Origin: JABFRZ01 sp964631945 | GTDB lineage: Bacteria; Planctomycetota; UBA1135; GCA-002686595 | DNA length: 64,000 nt | NCBI GenBank assembly: GCA_964631945.1 | Contig: CAZWAY010000013.1 | Coordinates: forward strand, 29,031-93,030 | Direction of reading: 5' to 3' | In this document: one piece after another, positions 29,684-38,348 of the stretch | How positions within the stretch are numbered: the stretch's first letter is position 1 | Layout of the letters: each line of letters opens with the position of its first letter | Program-made: the position numbers and the translations under genes | The notes under the pieces: generated by a model | What the model was told of the DNA's origin: nothing | What the model saw: the letters and a program-made list of their open reading frames with translations, nothing else | The model's database searches: none

Positions 29684-31435
29684 TCAACGCGCGGCGGCCG
29701 AGACGGTGAGCTCCAGCGTCGGACCGCTGTCACCCCGCTCGAGCGCGCCGCCGATGCGCAACGGACCGGGCCGCTCGGACAGCGCCAGGCGCTCGTCGAA
29801 GCGCAGGACGCGCGGCTCGAGCAGCTGCAACGGTCCGAGCACGGCGTAGCCGAGCTGCAGCGCGGCGGCCTGGGTATCGAACAGCTGGGCCATGCCGCTC
29901 GCCTCCAAGGTCGTGCCCTGGATGGACAGCGCCAGCGCCAGGCCCTCGAAGACCGAGCTCACGCGCGGATCCGGCACGGCGGCCCCGTTCGCGACCTCGG
30001 TCGAGAAGTCGGTCACGGCGGTCCGGCCGCGGGCCAGCACCAGGCCCGCGCTCGAACCGACCAGGAGCGGCAGACGCACGCGCACCGGGCTTGCCGACTC
30101 GCGCCCCGGCGCGCGCAGGTCGATGGCCACGTCGCGCAGGGCGGTCTCCGGGCGCAGCCCCTTGACCAGCCGCTCGAGCTGCGCGGCCGAGTCGCGGTCC
30201 CAGGCCGGATCGGTGACGATCAGGAGCCAGGGGCCGAAGCGCCGCCAGACCGAGAAGCGCGCCTTCATCCACTCGAGCATGAAGCCCGAGAGCTCGCCGT
30301 CGAGGCTGGCGACCACGCTCGGGTGCGCGCCGGCCTCGTCGAACCAGGGCGAGGCGTCCAGCCTCATGCGCGGCAGGCGGAAGAGTCCGGCGTCCAGCGC
30401 GATCAGGCTGCGGTTGGTGCGCGGGATCGGACGCACGGCGTAGGAACTCGCGCTTCCACCCTGGCGGCGCAGCAGCACGAGTTCGCGCGAGCGCGCCTTG
30501 CCGAGCGTGGCCTCGAGCGTGATCGCCAGGGCCTTGCCCTCGGGCAGGAAGGTGTCGAAGGCGAGCCCGCGCACCAGCACCTCCGGCGACTGGATCGACT
30601 CCGGACCGTCGAGGAACTCGGTCGCTCCGGCCTCGGATCGATTGAGCAGGATCTTCAGCGCGAGCGGGATGGTCTCGATCGGTCCGACCAGGTCGGAGCG
30701 CAGCAGCAGGGTCGAGAGCGCGAGTCCGCCCGCCACCGGCAGTCCGCGCAGGGCCAGGCGCGTGCCCGCGCGCGTCTCGGCCATCACGGGCTCGAGCACC
30801 GCCATCGACTGCGCGACCTGCGCGTCGTAGTCGTACAGGAACGGGATGCGTCGGAAGGCCTCGACGCGCGCGGTGCGACCGGCCGAGAGCTCCAGCGCGA
30901 AGCTCTCGTGCTTGGCGCCGCGGCCCACCAGCGCGCCCACCAGCCGCGCGACCTCGTCCTCGCCCAGCAGGCCGGCCGGCGCCAGCTCGCCGCCGCCCTC
31001 GGCCAGGCTCAGCACGTCCACCCGCACCGCGACCGTGCCGGCCAGCGTCGACTCGAGCCCCGCGAGGATCGCGCGCACCTGTTCGTGCAGGCTGGGCGGG
31101 GCCAGGACGGTCAGGGTGTGGCCCTCGACCAGGAGCTCGCGCCCCTCGCGCCGCAGCTCGTCGCCCAGGACCTGCGTCAGGAGGTCGAGCAGCTCGAACG
31201 AGGCCAGCTCCGCGTACTCCAGCGAGTGCTCGATCGAGGGCTGGTCCTCGGACGGGCTGATCGCCGGCGGCACGAGCAGGGTCTGGCTCCAGCTCGGACT
31301 CGCGTCCCAGCGCGGCATGACCGTGCGCAGGTCGTAGGTCGCGAGCACGTTCTCCTCGCCCTGGAGCGGCGCGCCGGGGTCCCCACCGAGTGCGAGCGCG
31401 CTCCACAGGCAGACGCAGGAGAGAATCGACGTCAT
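29684..31435 (-). CDS. Exported protein of unknown function, third gene of an ECF sigma operon
   Basis: A 583-residue protein with a signal peptide (residues 1-18, MTSILSCVCLWSALALGG). The mature part has no recognised domain. Segments such as LEYAELASFELLDLLTQVLG and LTVLAPPSLHEQVRAILAGL, followed by VAVRVDVLSLA, resemble secretin N0/N1-like and planctomycete pilus-associated folds, in which a helix pair precedes VxVxVxVL strands; that is a weak impression. Its ATG overlaps the stop of the HEAT/anti-sigma gene by four bases, so it is produced together with that protein and the ECF sigma factor. Confidence 0.8.
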   Translation of the reverse strand: MTSILSCVCLWSALALGGDPGAPLQGEENVLATYDLRTVMPRWDASPSWSQTLLVPPAISPSEDQPSIEHSLEYAELASFELLDLLTQVLGDELRREGRELLVEGHTLTVLAPPSLHEQVRAILAGLESTLAGTVAVRVDVLSLAEGGGELAPAGLLGEDEVARLVGALVGRGAKHESFALELSAGRTARVEAFRRIPFLYDYDAQVAQSMAVLEPVMAETRAGTRLALRGLPVAGGLALSTLLLRSDLVGPIETIPLALKILLNRSEAGATEFLDGPESIQSPEVLVRGLAFDTFLPEGKALAITLEATLGKARSRELVLLRRQGGSASSYAVRPIPRTNRSLIALDAGLFRLPRMRLDASPWFDEAGAHPSVVASLDGELSGFMLEWMKARFSVWRRFGPWLLIVTDPAWDRDSAAQLERLVKGLRPETALRDVAIDLRAPGRESASPVRVRLPLLVGSSAGLVLARGRTAVTDFSTEVANGAAVPDPRVSSVFEGLALALSIQGTTLEASGMAQLFDTQAAALQLGYAVLGPLQLLEPRVLRFDERLALSERPGPLRIGGALERGDSGPTLELTVSAAAR

Positions 31436-33228
31436 AGGATCTCCTTCGGGTTCGCGGAGGCGTCCGCCAGCTCGGCCAGGGCGCCGTCCAGCGCGCGCGC
31501 GACGCGGTACACGCGCACGGCCTCGCCCGCGCGGCCGGCTTCGGCCAGGGCGGCGAGCACGCGCCGCAGGTTGGCGGGCGAGCACGGCGCCAGCAAGCGT
31601 TCGACGCCGGCGCTGCCGAGGCGCGCATGGATCGAGAGCAAGCACGCGGCGGTGCGGCGGCGGTCCTCGCCCGCGCGCCCGCCGAGCTCGACCAGCAGCT
31701 GCTCGGCGTCCTCGGCCGTGCCGAATTCGCCCACCGCCAGCGCGGCCCACTGGCGATCGTCGTCGCCCAGGGCCTCGCAGAACACGAGCGACACGAGCGC
31801 ACGCGCCGCCCCCGGGTGCGCGCTCTCGATCAGCAGTTCGAGCCAGGTCCGCAGCCCGCGCGCGTGGCCACGCTCGGTGCTGGCCGCCGTCAGCTCGCGC
31901 GTGAAGGCCGCCGCGCGCTGCTCACCGTGCTCGGCGTCGCGCTCGAACAGCCCGCCCAGGAGCGCCAGCACGTCGGCGCGCGGCGCACGCCCGGTTTCCG
32001 CCAGGCGCAGCCCCACCCCGAGCGGGCCGAGCCCCGGGAATCCCGCCAGCGCCTCGAGCGCGAGGGCGCGCTCGCGCGCGATGCCGCAGCGCTCCTCGAG
32101 CCAGGCCAGCGCCTCGGGCGGCTGCAGGTAGAGCAGCGCGCGGTAGCCGAAGTCGTAGGGCAGACGCTCGCCCTCGAGGGCGCGTGCGAGCGCCGGCGCG
32201 CCCCCGTCCACCAGCGACAGCCGCGCCAGCACGGCCGTGCCCGCGGCGCGTCCGCCGCTGCGCTCGCTCTCCTCCGCCAGCCGCAGCAGGCTCGCCACGG
32301 CCGCGGGGCCGGTGCTGGTCAGGGCGTCGAGCAGGGCCTCGCGCGAGGGATCCGCGCCAGGCTTGGCGGCGCGCGCGGCGCGTTCGAGCACGCCCGCCGC
32401 CCGCGCGCCACCCACGCGGCAGAGCTGCAGCAGGCTGCCGGCGACGAGCGCGGGCTCGCCCAGCGCGCGCTCGAGCGCCGGCACGGCCGGTTCACCCAGG
32501 CTCCCGAGCGCCTCCAGCGCGCTGGCAGCGAGCTCCTCGCGGGCGAGCGCGCGCTCGAGCGCCGCCACCGAGCTCGCCTCGCCCAGCGCGGCCAGACAGC
32601 GCACCGCGCCGAGGCCGACGCGCGCGTCCGGGCTCCCGAGCAAGCCTTCCACGAAGCGCCGCACCGGCCAGCCGGCGCGTGCCGGCGCGCGCGTGCGCTC
32701 GAGGAAGCGCGCGCGCGCCTTGGCCACGTCCACGCCGGCCGACGGGAACAGCTCGAGCAACGCCGCGCGCACGCCGGCCTCGACGCTGGCGGCCGTCCAG
32801 TCCGCGTCCGGAGTCTGCGCGGAGGCCGGCGGGCCGAGCCGCTCGACCGCGGGTCCCGCCACGGGTGCGCCAGCGGGCGCGCGCGACCGCAGCGTGCGCG
32901 TGAAGAGCAGACAGCCGCCCACGGCCGCCGCGGCGACCACGCCGAGGGCGAGCGCGACCGCCGGCCGCCCGCGGCGTGGCGCGACGTGCGCGGGCTCTTG
33001 GGCGAGGGCCGCGAACACGGCGCGCGCGGCCGCGTCCACGTCCGGCACGCGCGGGGCCGGGTCACCGGGGCCCTCGAGCAGCTCCTGCAGCGCGCGCGCG
33101 CGGCGCTCGAACTCGGCGCAGGCGCCACAGGTCGAGGTGTGCAACTCGAGCTGGAAACGCTCCTCCAGCGCGAGCTGGCGCTCCAGGCCGGCCTCGACGA
33201 AGGCGCGCGCGACCCGGCAGCGGATCAC
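31432..33228 (-). CDS. Anti-sigma-factor-like membrane protein with HEAT-like repeats
   Basis: A 598-residue protein from GTG 33226-33228, which overlaps the sigma-factor stop by four bases. Residues about 1-50 contain HTSTCGACAEFERR, the HxxxCxxC zinc-binding pattern of ZAS anti-sigma domains. One membrane helix follows at about residues 90-110 (ALALGVVAAAAVGGCLLF). The large C-terminal part, residues 170-590, is Ala/Leu/Glu-rich helical repeats (VAALERALAREELAASALEA, VPALERALGEPALVAGSLL) of HEAT/Armadillo type. A plausible role is to hold the neighbouring ECF sigma factor at the membrane and sense an extracytoplasmic signal through the repeats. Confidence 0.85.
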   Translation of the reverse strand: MIRCRVARAFVEAGLERQLALEERFQLELHTSTCGACAEFERRARALQELLEGPGDPAPRVPDVDAAARAVFAALAQEPAHVAPRRGRPAVALALGVVAAAAVGGCLLFTRTLRSRAPAGAPVAGPAVERLGPPASAQTPDADWTAASVEAGVRAALLELFPSAGVDVAKARARFLERTRAPARAGWPVRRFVEGLLGSPDARVGLGAVRCLAALGEASSVAALERALAREELAASALEALGSLGEPAVPALERALGEPALVAGSLLQLCRVGGARAAGVLERAARAAKPGADPSREALLDALTSTGPAAVASLLRLAEESERSGGRAAGTAVLARLSLVDGGAPALARALEGERLPYDFGYRALLYLQPPEALAWLEERCGIARERALALEALAGFPGLGPLGVGLRLAETGRAPRADVLALLGGLFERDAEHGEQRAAAFTRELTAASTERGHARGLRTWLELLIESAHPGAARALVSLVFCEALGDDDRQWAALAVGEFGTAEDAEQLLVELGGRAGEDRRRTAACLLSIHARLGSAGVERLLAPCSPANLRRVLAALAEAGRAGEAVRVYRVARALDGALAELADASANPKEIL

Positions 33229-33851
33229 GGCGTCCTCCGCTCTCGCGCAGCGCGTGCGCGCAGGCCGAGGTAGGGCGCGAGCGGGCGCAGCAGCAGCTTG
33301 CGCGCCTTCATGACGCGCGTGCGCGCCGTGGCGGGCGTGACCTCGGTCAGCGCGGCGATCTCCTCGTACTCGAGGCCCTCGCGCGTGCGCAGCAGCAGGG
33401 CCATTCGCAGCGGCGCGGCCAGCCCCTGCAGCGCGCGGGCGAGCACCAGCGCGAGCTCGCGGCCCTCGAGCTCGCCGTGCGGCTCGCGCCCACTTGCGAG
33501 CTCGGAGTGCCGCTCGCTCGGCAGCCGCTCCGCCGCGGGCCGCGTGCCCTGGGCCCGGTAACGGTCCTGCGCCAGGTGCACCAGGATGCGCCGCAGCCAG
33601 CCCGCGAAGCTGCCCTCGCCGCGGTAGAAGGCCAGCGAGCGGAACGCGCGCACGAAGCACTCCTGGGCCAGGTCCTCGGCGTCCTCGGGATTGCCGAGCA
33701 GGCGGAAGGCCGTGGCGTGGACGCGCGCGTAGTGGACGCGCAGGAGCTGCTCCAGGGCGGCGCGCTCGCCGGCCAGGGCGCGCGCGAGGCTCTCCGGATC
33801 GGGCGTGGACTCGGGCGCGCGGCGGCTGGCGAGGGGGTCCGTGGGCGGCAT
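33225..33851 (-). CDS. ECF-type RNA polymerase sigma factor
   Basis: A 208-residue group IV sigma factor. Region 2 contains ALEQLLRVHYARVHATAFRLL and NPEDAEDLAQECFVRAFRSL, and region 4 contains LRMALLLRTREGLEYEEIAAL followed by TPATARTRVMKARKLL. Both core-binding and -35-binding regions are intact. It is the first gene of a three-gene operon with four-base overlaps (sigma factor, zinc-finger/HEAT protein, exported protein), the layout of a sigma/anti-sigma pair with an extra output or sensor component. It differs in type from the TIGR02999-like factor at 27463. Confidence 0.92.
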   Translation of the reverse strand: MPPTDPLASRRAPESTPDPESLARALAGERAALEQLLRVHYARVHATAFRLLGNPEDAEDLAQECFVRAFRSLAFYRGEGSFAGWLRRILVHLAQDRYRAQGTRPAAERLPSERHSELASGREPHGELEGRELALVLARALQGLAAPLRMALLLRTREGLEYEEIAALTEVTPATARTRVMKARKLLLRPLAPYLGLRARAARERRTP

Positions 33852-33990
33852 TCCAGGCCTCCTGTCTAGCGCAGCAGGCGGGAACCGAGACGGAAAAAGC
33901 TCGGGCGCGTCTCCGCCATTCCGTGGGAAGCCCGCGGGCGGACCGGACCGGCCTCTCCGGGCCCTCCGTCGCCGCCGATCCGGGCCGGCG

Positions 33991-34401
33991 CTACGCGGCC
34001 GCCTGCTGCTTCTCGGGCGGGACGAAGTAGGCGATGGCCTGGTTCACGCGCCGCAGGAACTCGTCCGGCGCCATGGGCAGCAGCAGGTAGTCCTGGGCGC
34101 CGCAGCGCAGGGCTTCCTCGCGGAACGGGCGCGGGCGGTAGATGGCCGAGCTCAGGATGATCGGGAAGCTGCGCGCGCCCTTGCCCTGGGAGAGCGCCTG
34201 CGCGACCTCGAAGCCGTTCTTGCCCTCCAGCAGCACGTCGACGAGCACCAGGCTCGGGGGTGCGCCCTGCTTCAGCGCCGCTTCGAGCTCGCTCCAGCTC
34301 TGGAACAGCTGCACGCCGTAGCCGGCCAGCTCCAGGAAGTGCTTGCGGGACTCGGGGCTCTCTTGCTGGTCGTGAGCGAAGTAGATCGTGCGCAGGCTCA
34401 T
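33991..34401 (-). CDS. Receiver-like single-domain protein, degenerate
   Basis: A 136-residue protein with the CheY-like fold: IYFAHDQQES at strand 1, the phosphoacceptor-like Asp in LVLVDVLLEGKNGFEVA, IILSSA at strand 4 and DYLLLPMAPDEFLRRV at the end. The conserved strand-5 lysine (KP in the family) is Leu-Pro here, and the acidic pair near residue 10 is reduced to a single Asp followed by Gln. Phosphorylation-dependent switching is therefore doubtful. Its ATG overlaps the stop of the PilB-like gene by four bases, so the two products probably act together. Confidence 0.85.
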   Translation of the reverse strand: MSLRTIYFAHDQQESPESRKHFLELAGYGVQLFQSWSELEAALKQGAPPSLVLVDVLLEGKNGFEVAQALSQGKGARSFPIILSSAIYRPRPFREEALRCGAQDYLLLPMAPDEFLRRVNQAIAYFVPPEKQQAAA

Positions 34402-36119
34402 GCTCGTTCCGTTTGCGCCAGGACCTCGTGCAGCGTGGTCAGACCGTGTCGCGCCTGACGCAACCCGTGCTCGCGCAGGGTCGTGAAGCCATCGGCCCGC
34501 GCCGCGCGCGCCAGGGCCGCGCCATCGGCGCCCTGCTCGAGCTGGTGCCGCAAGCCGGGCGTGATCGTGAGGACCTCGAACAGCGGCAGGCGCCCGCGAT
34601 AGCCGCTGTGGTGGCAGGCGTCGCAGCCCTCGCCCTCGAAGTAGGTGGCGCCGTCCTTGGAGGAACCGAGACGCGCGCGCAGGACCTCGTCGGGCACGAT
34701 CGGCGCCTTGCAATCGGTGCACACGCGCCGCACGAGGCGCTGCGCGACCACGCAGCGCAGCGAATCCGCCAGGAGGTAGGACTCGAGCCCGTGGCCCACC
34801 AGCGACACGACCGTCTCCAGCGCGCCGCTCGCGCGCAGTGACGAGAGCACCGACTTGCCCGAGCGCGCCGCATCGAGCAACACCCCGGCCGTCTCGCCGC
34901 CGTCGATCTCGCCCACCAGGAGCAGGTCGGGATCCTGACGCAGCAGCATGCGCGCCGCGTCGGTCGGGCGCGCCGCGCCGTGCTCGACGTGCAGCACGCC
35001 TTCGTGCTCGAACTCGACGCGCGGCTCGAGCGCGATCGCCTTCTTGTCGGGATCCACCAGGTGCGCGAGCAGGGCGTGCAGCGTGCCGGTGCGACCGGAA
35101 CCCGAGGGACCGCTCACGACCACCAGACCGCCGCGCGCGGACAGGGCCTCCTCGAGCTGGGCGTACTGGCTGCCGTCCAGGCCGAGGTCGCGCAGGTCCC
35201 GGCGCACGCGCTGGCTGCGCTCGACGTGCAGCACCAGGCTCTTGCCGTGCAGCGAGGGCGTCAGGGCGACGCCGAGCTCGAACTGCTCGTTCTTGTGCGG
35301 GAACGGGATGCGCCCCACCTGCATCGGGGGCCCCTCGCCGTCCAGCTTGGCGAGCTTCTCGAGACCCGCGACCGTCTGGCGCACCCACGCGGCCGGCAGC
35401 CGGGAGTGCTCGCGCAGCGCGCCGTCGACGCGGAAGCGGATGCTCATGCCGTCCTGCCGGGCCTCCATGTGGATGTCGCTGACGCCCTGGGCGAAGGCGT
35501 CGTGCAGGATGGTGCGCACGCGCTCGATCACGGCGCGCTCGTCCGGCTCGGGCCCGACGTCGGCCGGTGCCACCTGGGCGGGTGTGGCCTGCGCGGGCGC
35601 GGCGGGCTTGCGCGCGGCGGCGGTGGCCGGCTCCTCGCGGCGCGCGGCCGGCGCCGGCGCACGCACGGCCTTGGCGCCGAAGACGAGCTCGATGCCCTTC
35701 TTGATCGCGGAGGGCTCTGCGTACACCGGGAAGATGCGCGTGGCGAGGATGTGCGCCAGTTCCTCGAGCGCGTCGACGTCGCTCGGGTCCTCCAGCGCCA
35801 CCGTCGTGTGGCCGGCGAACTGGCTCAGGCCGAGCGCGCGCAGGCGACGCGAGACCTCCTCGCCGAGCTTGTGGGCCACGTGCGGACTGACGATCCCGCC
35901 GGTCAGGTGGATGCACGGGAAGCGCGCCTGATAGCGCAGCGCCTCGACCATCTCGGCCTCGGTGACGAAGCCCATCTCGACCAGCGACTGTCCGAGCTTC
36001 AGGTCGAACTCGGCGCGGTGCTTGAGCGCCAGGTCGAGCTGCTGCTCGCTGATCTTGCCGCGGTCGAGGAAGTACTTCCCGACCGGGATGGGCTGGCGTA
36101 CGGCGGGGTTCTGGCTCAC
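34398..36119 (-). CDS. PilB/GspE-type ATPase homologue with altered catalytic motifs
   Basis: A 573-residue protein. Residues about 10-140 form an MshEN/GspE-N domain (KISEQQLDLALKHRAEFDLK, LGQSLVEMGFVTE), a Pro/Ala linker follows, and the ATPase core begins near residue 200 (VSDIHMEARQDGMSIRFRVD). Walker A reads GPSGSGRTGT, with Arg343 where Lys is expected. The usual GEIRD is GEIDGGETA, and the His-box STLHTN is SSLRASG. The zinc motif CTDCK with CDACHHSGYRGR is intact. It looks like a pseudo-ATPase that keeps the fold. No pilin or secretion genes are nearby; its only partner is the overlapping receiver-like gene. Confidence 0.85.
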   Translation of the reverse strand: MSQNPAVRQPIPVGKYFLDRGKISEQQLDLALKHRAEFDLKLGQSLVEMGFVTEAEMVEALRYQARFPCIHLTGGIVSPHVAHKLGEEVSRRLRALGLSQFAGHTTVALEDPSDVDALEELAHILATRIFPVYAEPSAIKKGIELVFGAKAVRAPAPAARREEPATAAARKPAAPAQATPAQVAPADVGPEPDERAVIERVRTILHDAFAQGVSDIHMEARQDGMSIRFRVDGALREHSRLPAAWVRQTVAGLEKLAKLDGEGPPMQVGRIPFPHKNEQFELGVALTPSLHGKSLVLHVERSQRVRRDLRDLGLDGSQYAQLEEALSARGGLVVVSGPSGSGRTGTLHALLAHLVDPDKKAIALEPRVEFEHEGVLHVEHGAARPTDAARMLLRQDPDLLLVGEIDGGETAGVLLDAARSGKSVLSSLRASGALETVVSLVGHGLESYLLADSLRCVVAQRLVRRVCTDCKAPIVPDEVLRARLGSSKDGATYFEGEGCDACHHSGYRGRLPLFEVLTITPGLRHQLEQGADGAALARAARADGFTTLREHGLRQARHGLTTLHEVLAQTERA

Positions 36120-36175
36120 TGGAAACCTCTTCGCACCGGTCTATCGGCGCGAACCCCGCGCGGGTTGAGGGCCAG

Positions 36176-37459
36176 TCAGCCCTCGTGCGCGTCCGCCCCG
36201 GGCCCGAAGTACCGCCGCCCCTCGAGCCCGGGCGGCAGGCACGGCATCTCGCCCGCCGCGGCGGGATCGTCGTGGGCGTAGCGGTAGCCCCGGCCGTGGC
36301 CCTGGGCCTTCATCAGCGCGGTGGCCGCGTTGCGCAGGTGCAGCGGCACGGGCTCGTCGCTGCTCTGCTCGACGTCGGCGCGCGCCGCGTCGTAGGCCAC
36401 GTACACGGCGTTCGACTTCGGGGCGCGCGCCAGGTACACGGCCGCCTGGGCCAGGGCCAGCTCGCCCTCGGGCGTGCCGAGGCGCTCGTAGGTCTCGGCC
36501 GCGTCCAGGCACACGCGCAGGGCCTGGGGCTCGGCCAGCCCCACGTCCTCGATCGCGATGCGCACCAGGCGCCGGGCGAGATAGCCGCGGTCCTCGCCGG
36601 CCTCGAGCATGCGCACGAGCCAGTAGAGCGCGGCGTCGGCGTCCGAGTTGCGCACGCTCTTGTGCAGGGCCGAGATCAGGTCGTAGTGCTGGTCGCCGCT
36701 CTTGTCGTAGAGCAGCGTCTTCTTCTGCAGCGCCTCCTGCAGCACGCCCAGGTCGATGGCCGCCTCGCCGGCCAGCGCGGCCGCGGCCTCCAGCAGGTTG
36801 AGCGCGCGCCGCGCGTCGCCGTCGGAGGCGCGCGCGATCCAGCGCAGGCCGTCGGAGTCGATGCGGGCCTTGCCGCCCAGACCGCGCTCGGGCTCGTCGC
36901 GCGCGCGCGTCAGGATCGCCGCGAGCTCGTCCTCGGACAGCGGCTGCAGCACCAGCGTGCGCGCGCGACTGAGCAGCGGCCCGACCACCTCGAACGAGGG
37001 ATTCTCGGTGGTCGCGCCGATCAGCACGATGTCGCCGCGCTCGACGTGCGGCAGGAACGCGTCCTGCTGGGCCTTGTTGAAGCGGTGGATCTCGTCCACG
37101 AACAGCACCGTGCTCGCGCCCGAGCGGCGCCGCGCGACGGCGGCCGCGGCCATGACCTCCTTGATCTCCTTGATGCCCGAGGTGACGGCCGAGAAGGGCA
37201 CGAAGCGGCGCCGACTCGCCTGCGCCAGGAGTCGCGCCAGGGTGGTCTTGCCGGTCCCGGGCGGGCCCCACAGGATCAGGCTGGAGGCGAGCTCGCCCTC
37301 GAGCGCCCGCGCCAGCACGCGCCCCGCGCCGACCAGGTGCTGCTGGCCGACGTATTCGGCCAGCGTGCGCGGGCGCATGCGCTCGGCCAGCGGCGCGTCC
37401 GCGCCGACGAATGCCTCCGGCTCGGCGGACTCGGGCTCGCCGAACAGGTCGGCGCTCAT
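36176..37459 (-). CDS. rarA: AAA ATPase RarA/MgsA (replication-associated)
   Basis: A 427-residue clamp-loader-like ATPase acting at stalled replication forks. Motifs are GPPGTGKTTLARLLAQ, VLFVDEIHRFNKAQQDAFLP, IGATTENPSFEV and the sensor GDARRALNLLEAA. The C-terminal tetramerisation domain includes YDLISALHKSVRNSDADAAL and VYLARAPKSNAVYVAYDAA, hallmarks of RarA. The start ATG overlaps the stop of the methyltransferase gene by four bases. All ATPase residues are intact. Confidence 0.95.
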   Translation of the reverse strand: MSADLFGEPESAEPEAFVGADAPLAERMRPRTLAEYVGQQHLVGAGRVLARALEGELASSLILWGPPGTGKTTLARLLAQASRRRFVPFSAVTSGIKEIKEVMAAAAVARRRSGASTVLFVDEIHRFNKAQQDAFLPHVERGDIVLIGATTENPSFEVVGPLLSRARTLVLQPLSEDELAAILTRARDEPERGLGGKARIDSDGLRWIARASDGDARRALNLLEAAAALAGEAAIDLGVLQEALQKKTLLYDKSGDQHYDLISALHKSVRNSDADAALYWLVRMLEAGEDRGYLARRLVRIAIEDVGLAEPQALRVCLDAAETYERLGTPEGELALAQAAVYLARAPKSNAVYVAYDAARADVEQSSDEPVPLHLRNAATALMKAQGHGRGYRYAHDDPAAAGEMPCLPPGLEGRRYFGPGADAHEG

Positions 37460-38253
37460 CGCGGCCCTCGCCCGCGGCCCGCGGCGAACAAGAGCACCGC
37501 CGCGGCCGCGGTGACGTTGAGCGATTCGGCCGCGCCCTGCATCGGGATCGAGACGCCCTCGAAGCGCTCGGCCGCGCGCGCGAGCTCGCCCGGGAAGCCG
37601 CCGCTCTCGCCCGTGAGCCACAGCGCGATGCGTCCCGACCAGTCGAAGCCGTCGAGGGACCGACCCCCGCGCGTGCGCGCGCACACGGGCCGGAAGCCGG
37701 CCGCGGCCAGCTCTGCCAGGCTGGACAGCGCGGGCTCGATCTCGGCCACCGGCAGGCGCAGGAGGCTGCCCATCGAGCCGCGCAGGGCCTTCGCGTTCCA
37801 GGGGCGACAACCGCCGCGCGTGACCAGCAGGGCCGCCGCGCCGGCGGCCTCGGCCGTGCGTGCCAGAGCCCCGAGGTTGCCCGGGTCCTGGATGCCGGCC
37901 GCGACGACCAGCAGCGCGTCCGCGGGCAGGGCCAGCTCCGCCAGCGCGCGCGCGCGCGGTTCGCGCGCGAGTGCGAGGCACCCGGGCGAGCTCTGCAGCG
38001 CGCTGACGCCGGCCAGCACCGAGGCCTGCACCGCGCGCACCTCCACGCCCGCGCGCGCGAGCTCCGCCAGACGCTCGCCGCGCTCTTCCGCCACCAGCAC
38101 GACCTCGAGCGGGAGCCCCGCCCGCCGCGCCTCGTCCACCAGCCGATCGCCCTCCAGCGCGAGCACGCCCGGCTCGCGGCCGGCCGCCGCCGCGCGCGCG
38201 CGCTTCAGCAGCGGATGAGCGTTCGAACGGATCGTCTCGGCCTGAGCGCTCAC
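37456..38253 (-). CDS. TrmH/SpoU-family RNA 2'-O-methyltransferase
   Basis: A 265-residue SPOUT methyltransferase from GTG 38253 (286 residues if ATG 38316 is used). The N-terminal substrate-binding part has IRSNAHPLLKRARAA and LALEGDRLVDEA; the trefoil-knot core has DPGNLGALARTAEAAGA, LRGSMGSLLRLPV and AESLNVTAAAAVLLF, the three SpoU motifs. The GTG is preferred because it precedes the conserved block by a few residues, as in homologues. Which rRNA or tRNA nucleotide is modified cannot be read from the sequence. It is divergent from rsgA and coupled to rarA. Confidence 0.88.
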   Translation of the reverse strand: MSAQAETIRSNAHPLLKRARAAAAGREPGVLALEGDRLVDEARRAGLPLEVVLVAEERGERLAELARAGVEVRAVQASVLAGVSALQSSPGCLALAREPRARALAELALPADALLVVAAGIQDPGNLGALARTAEAAGAAALLVTRGGCRPWNAKALRGSMGSLLRLPVAEIEPALSSLAELAAAGFRPVCARTRGGRSLDGFDWSGRIALWLTGESGGFPGELARAAERFEGVSIPMQGAAESLNVTAAAAVLLFAAGRGRGPR

Positions 38254-38348
38254 GGCGGCGAGAGCATAGCGCGCCGCGCGCCGCGGCTCCGAGCGCGTAT
38301 CATGGCGCGCATGCACAGACCCTCCGTCCCGCTCCTTCCCGGGCGCTC

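Noticed and set aside
33991..36119. Part of a type IV pilus or type II secretion operon
   Set aside because: No pilin, PilC, PilT, prepilin peptidase or secretin gene is within the neighbouring 10 kb, and the ATPase motifs are degraded.
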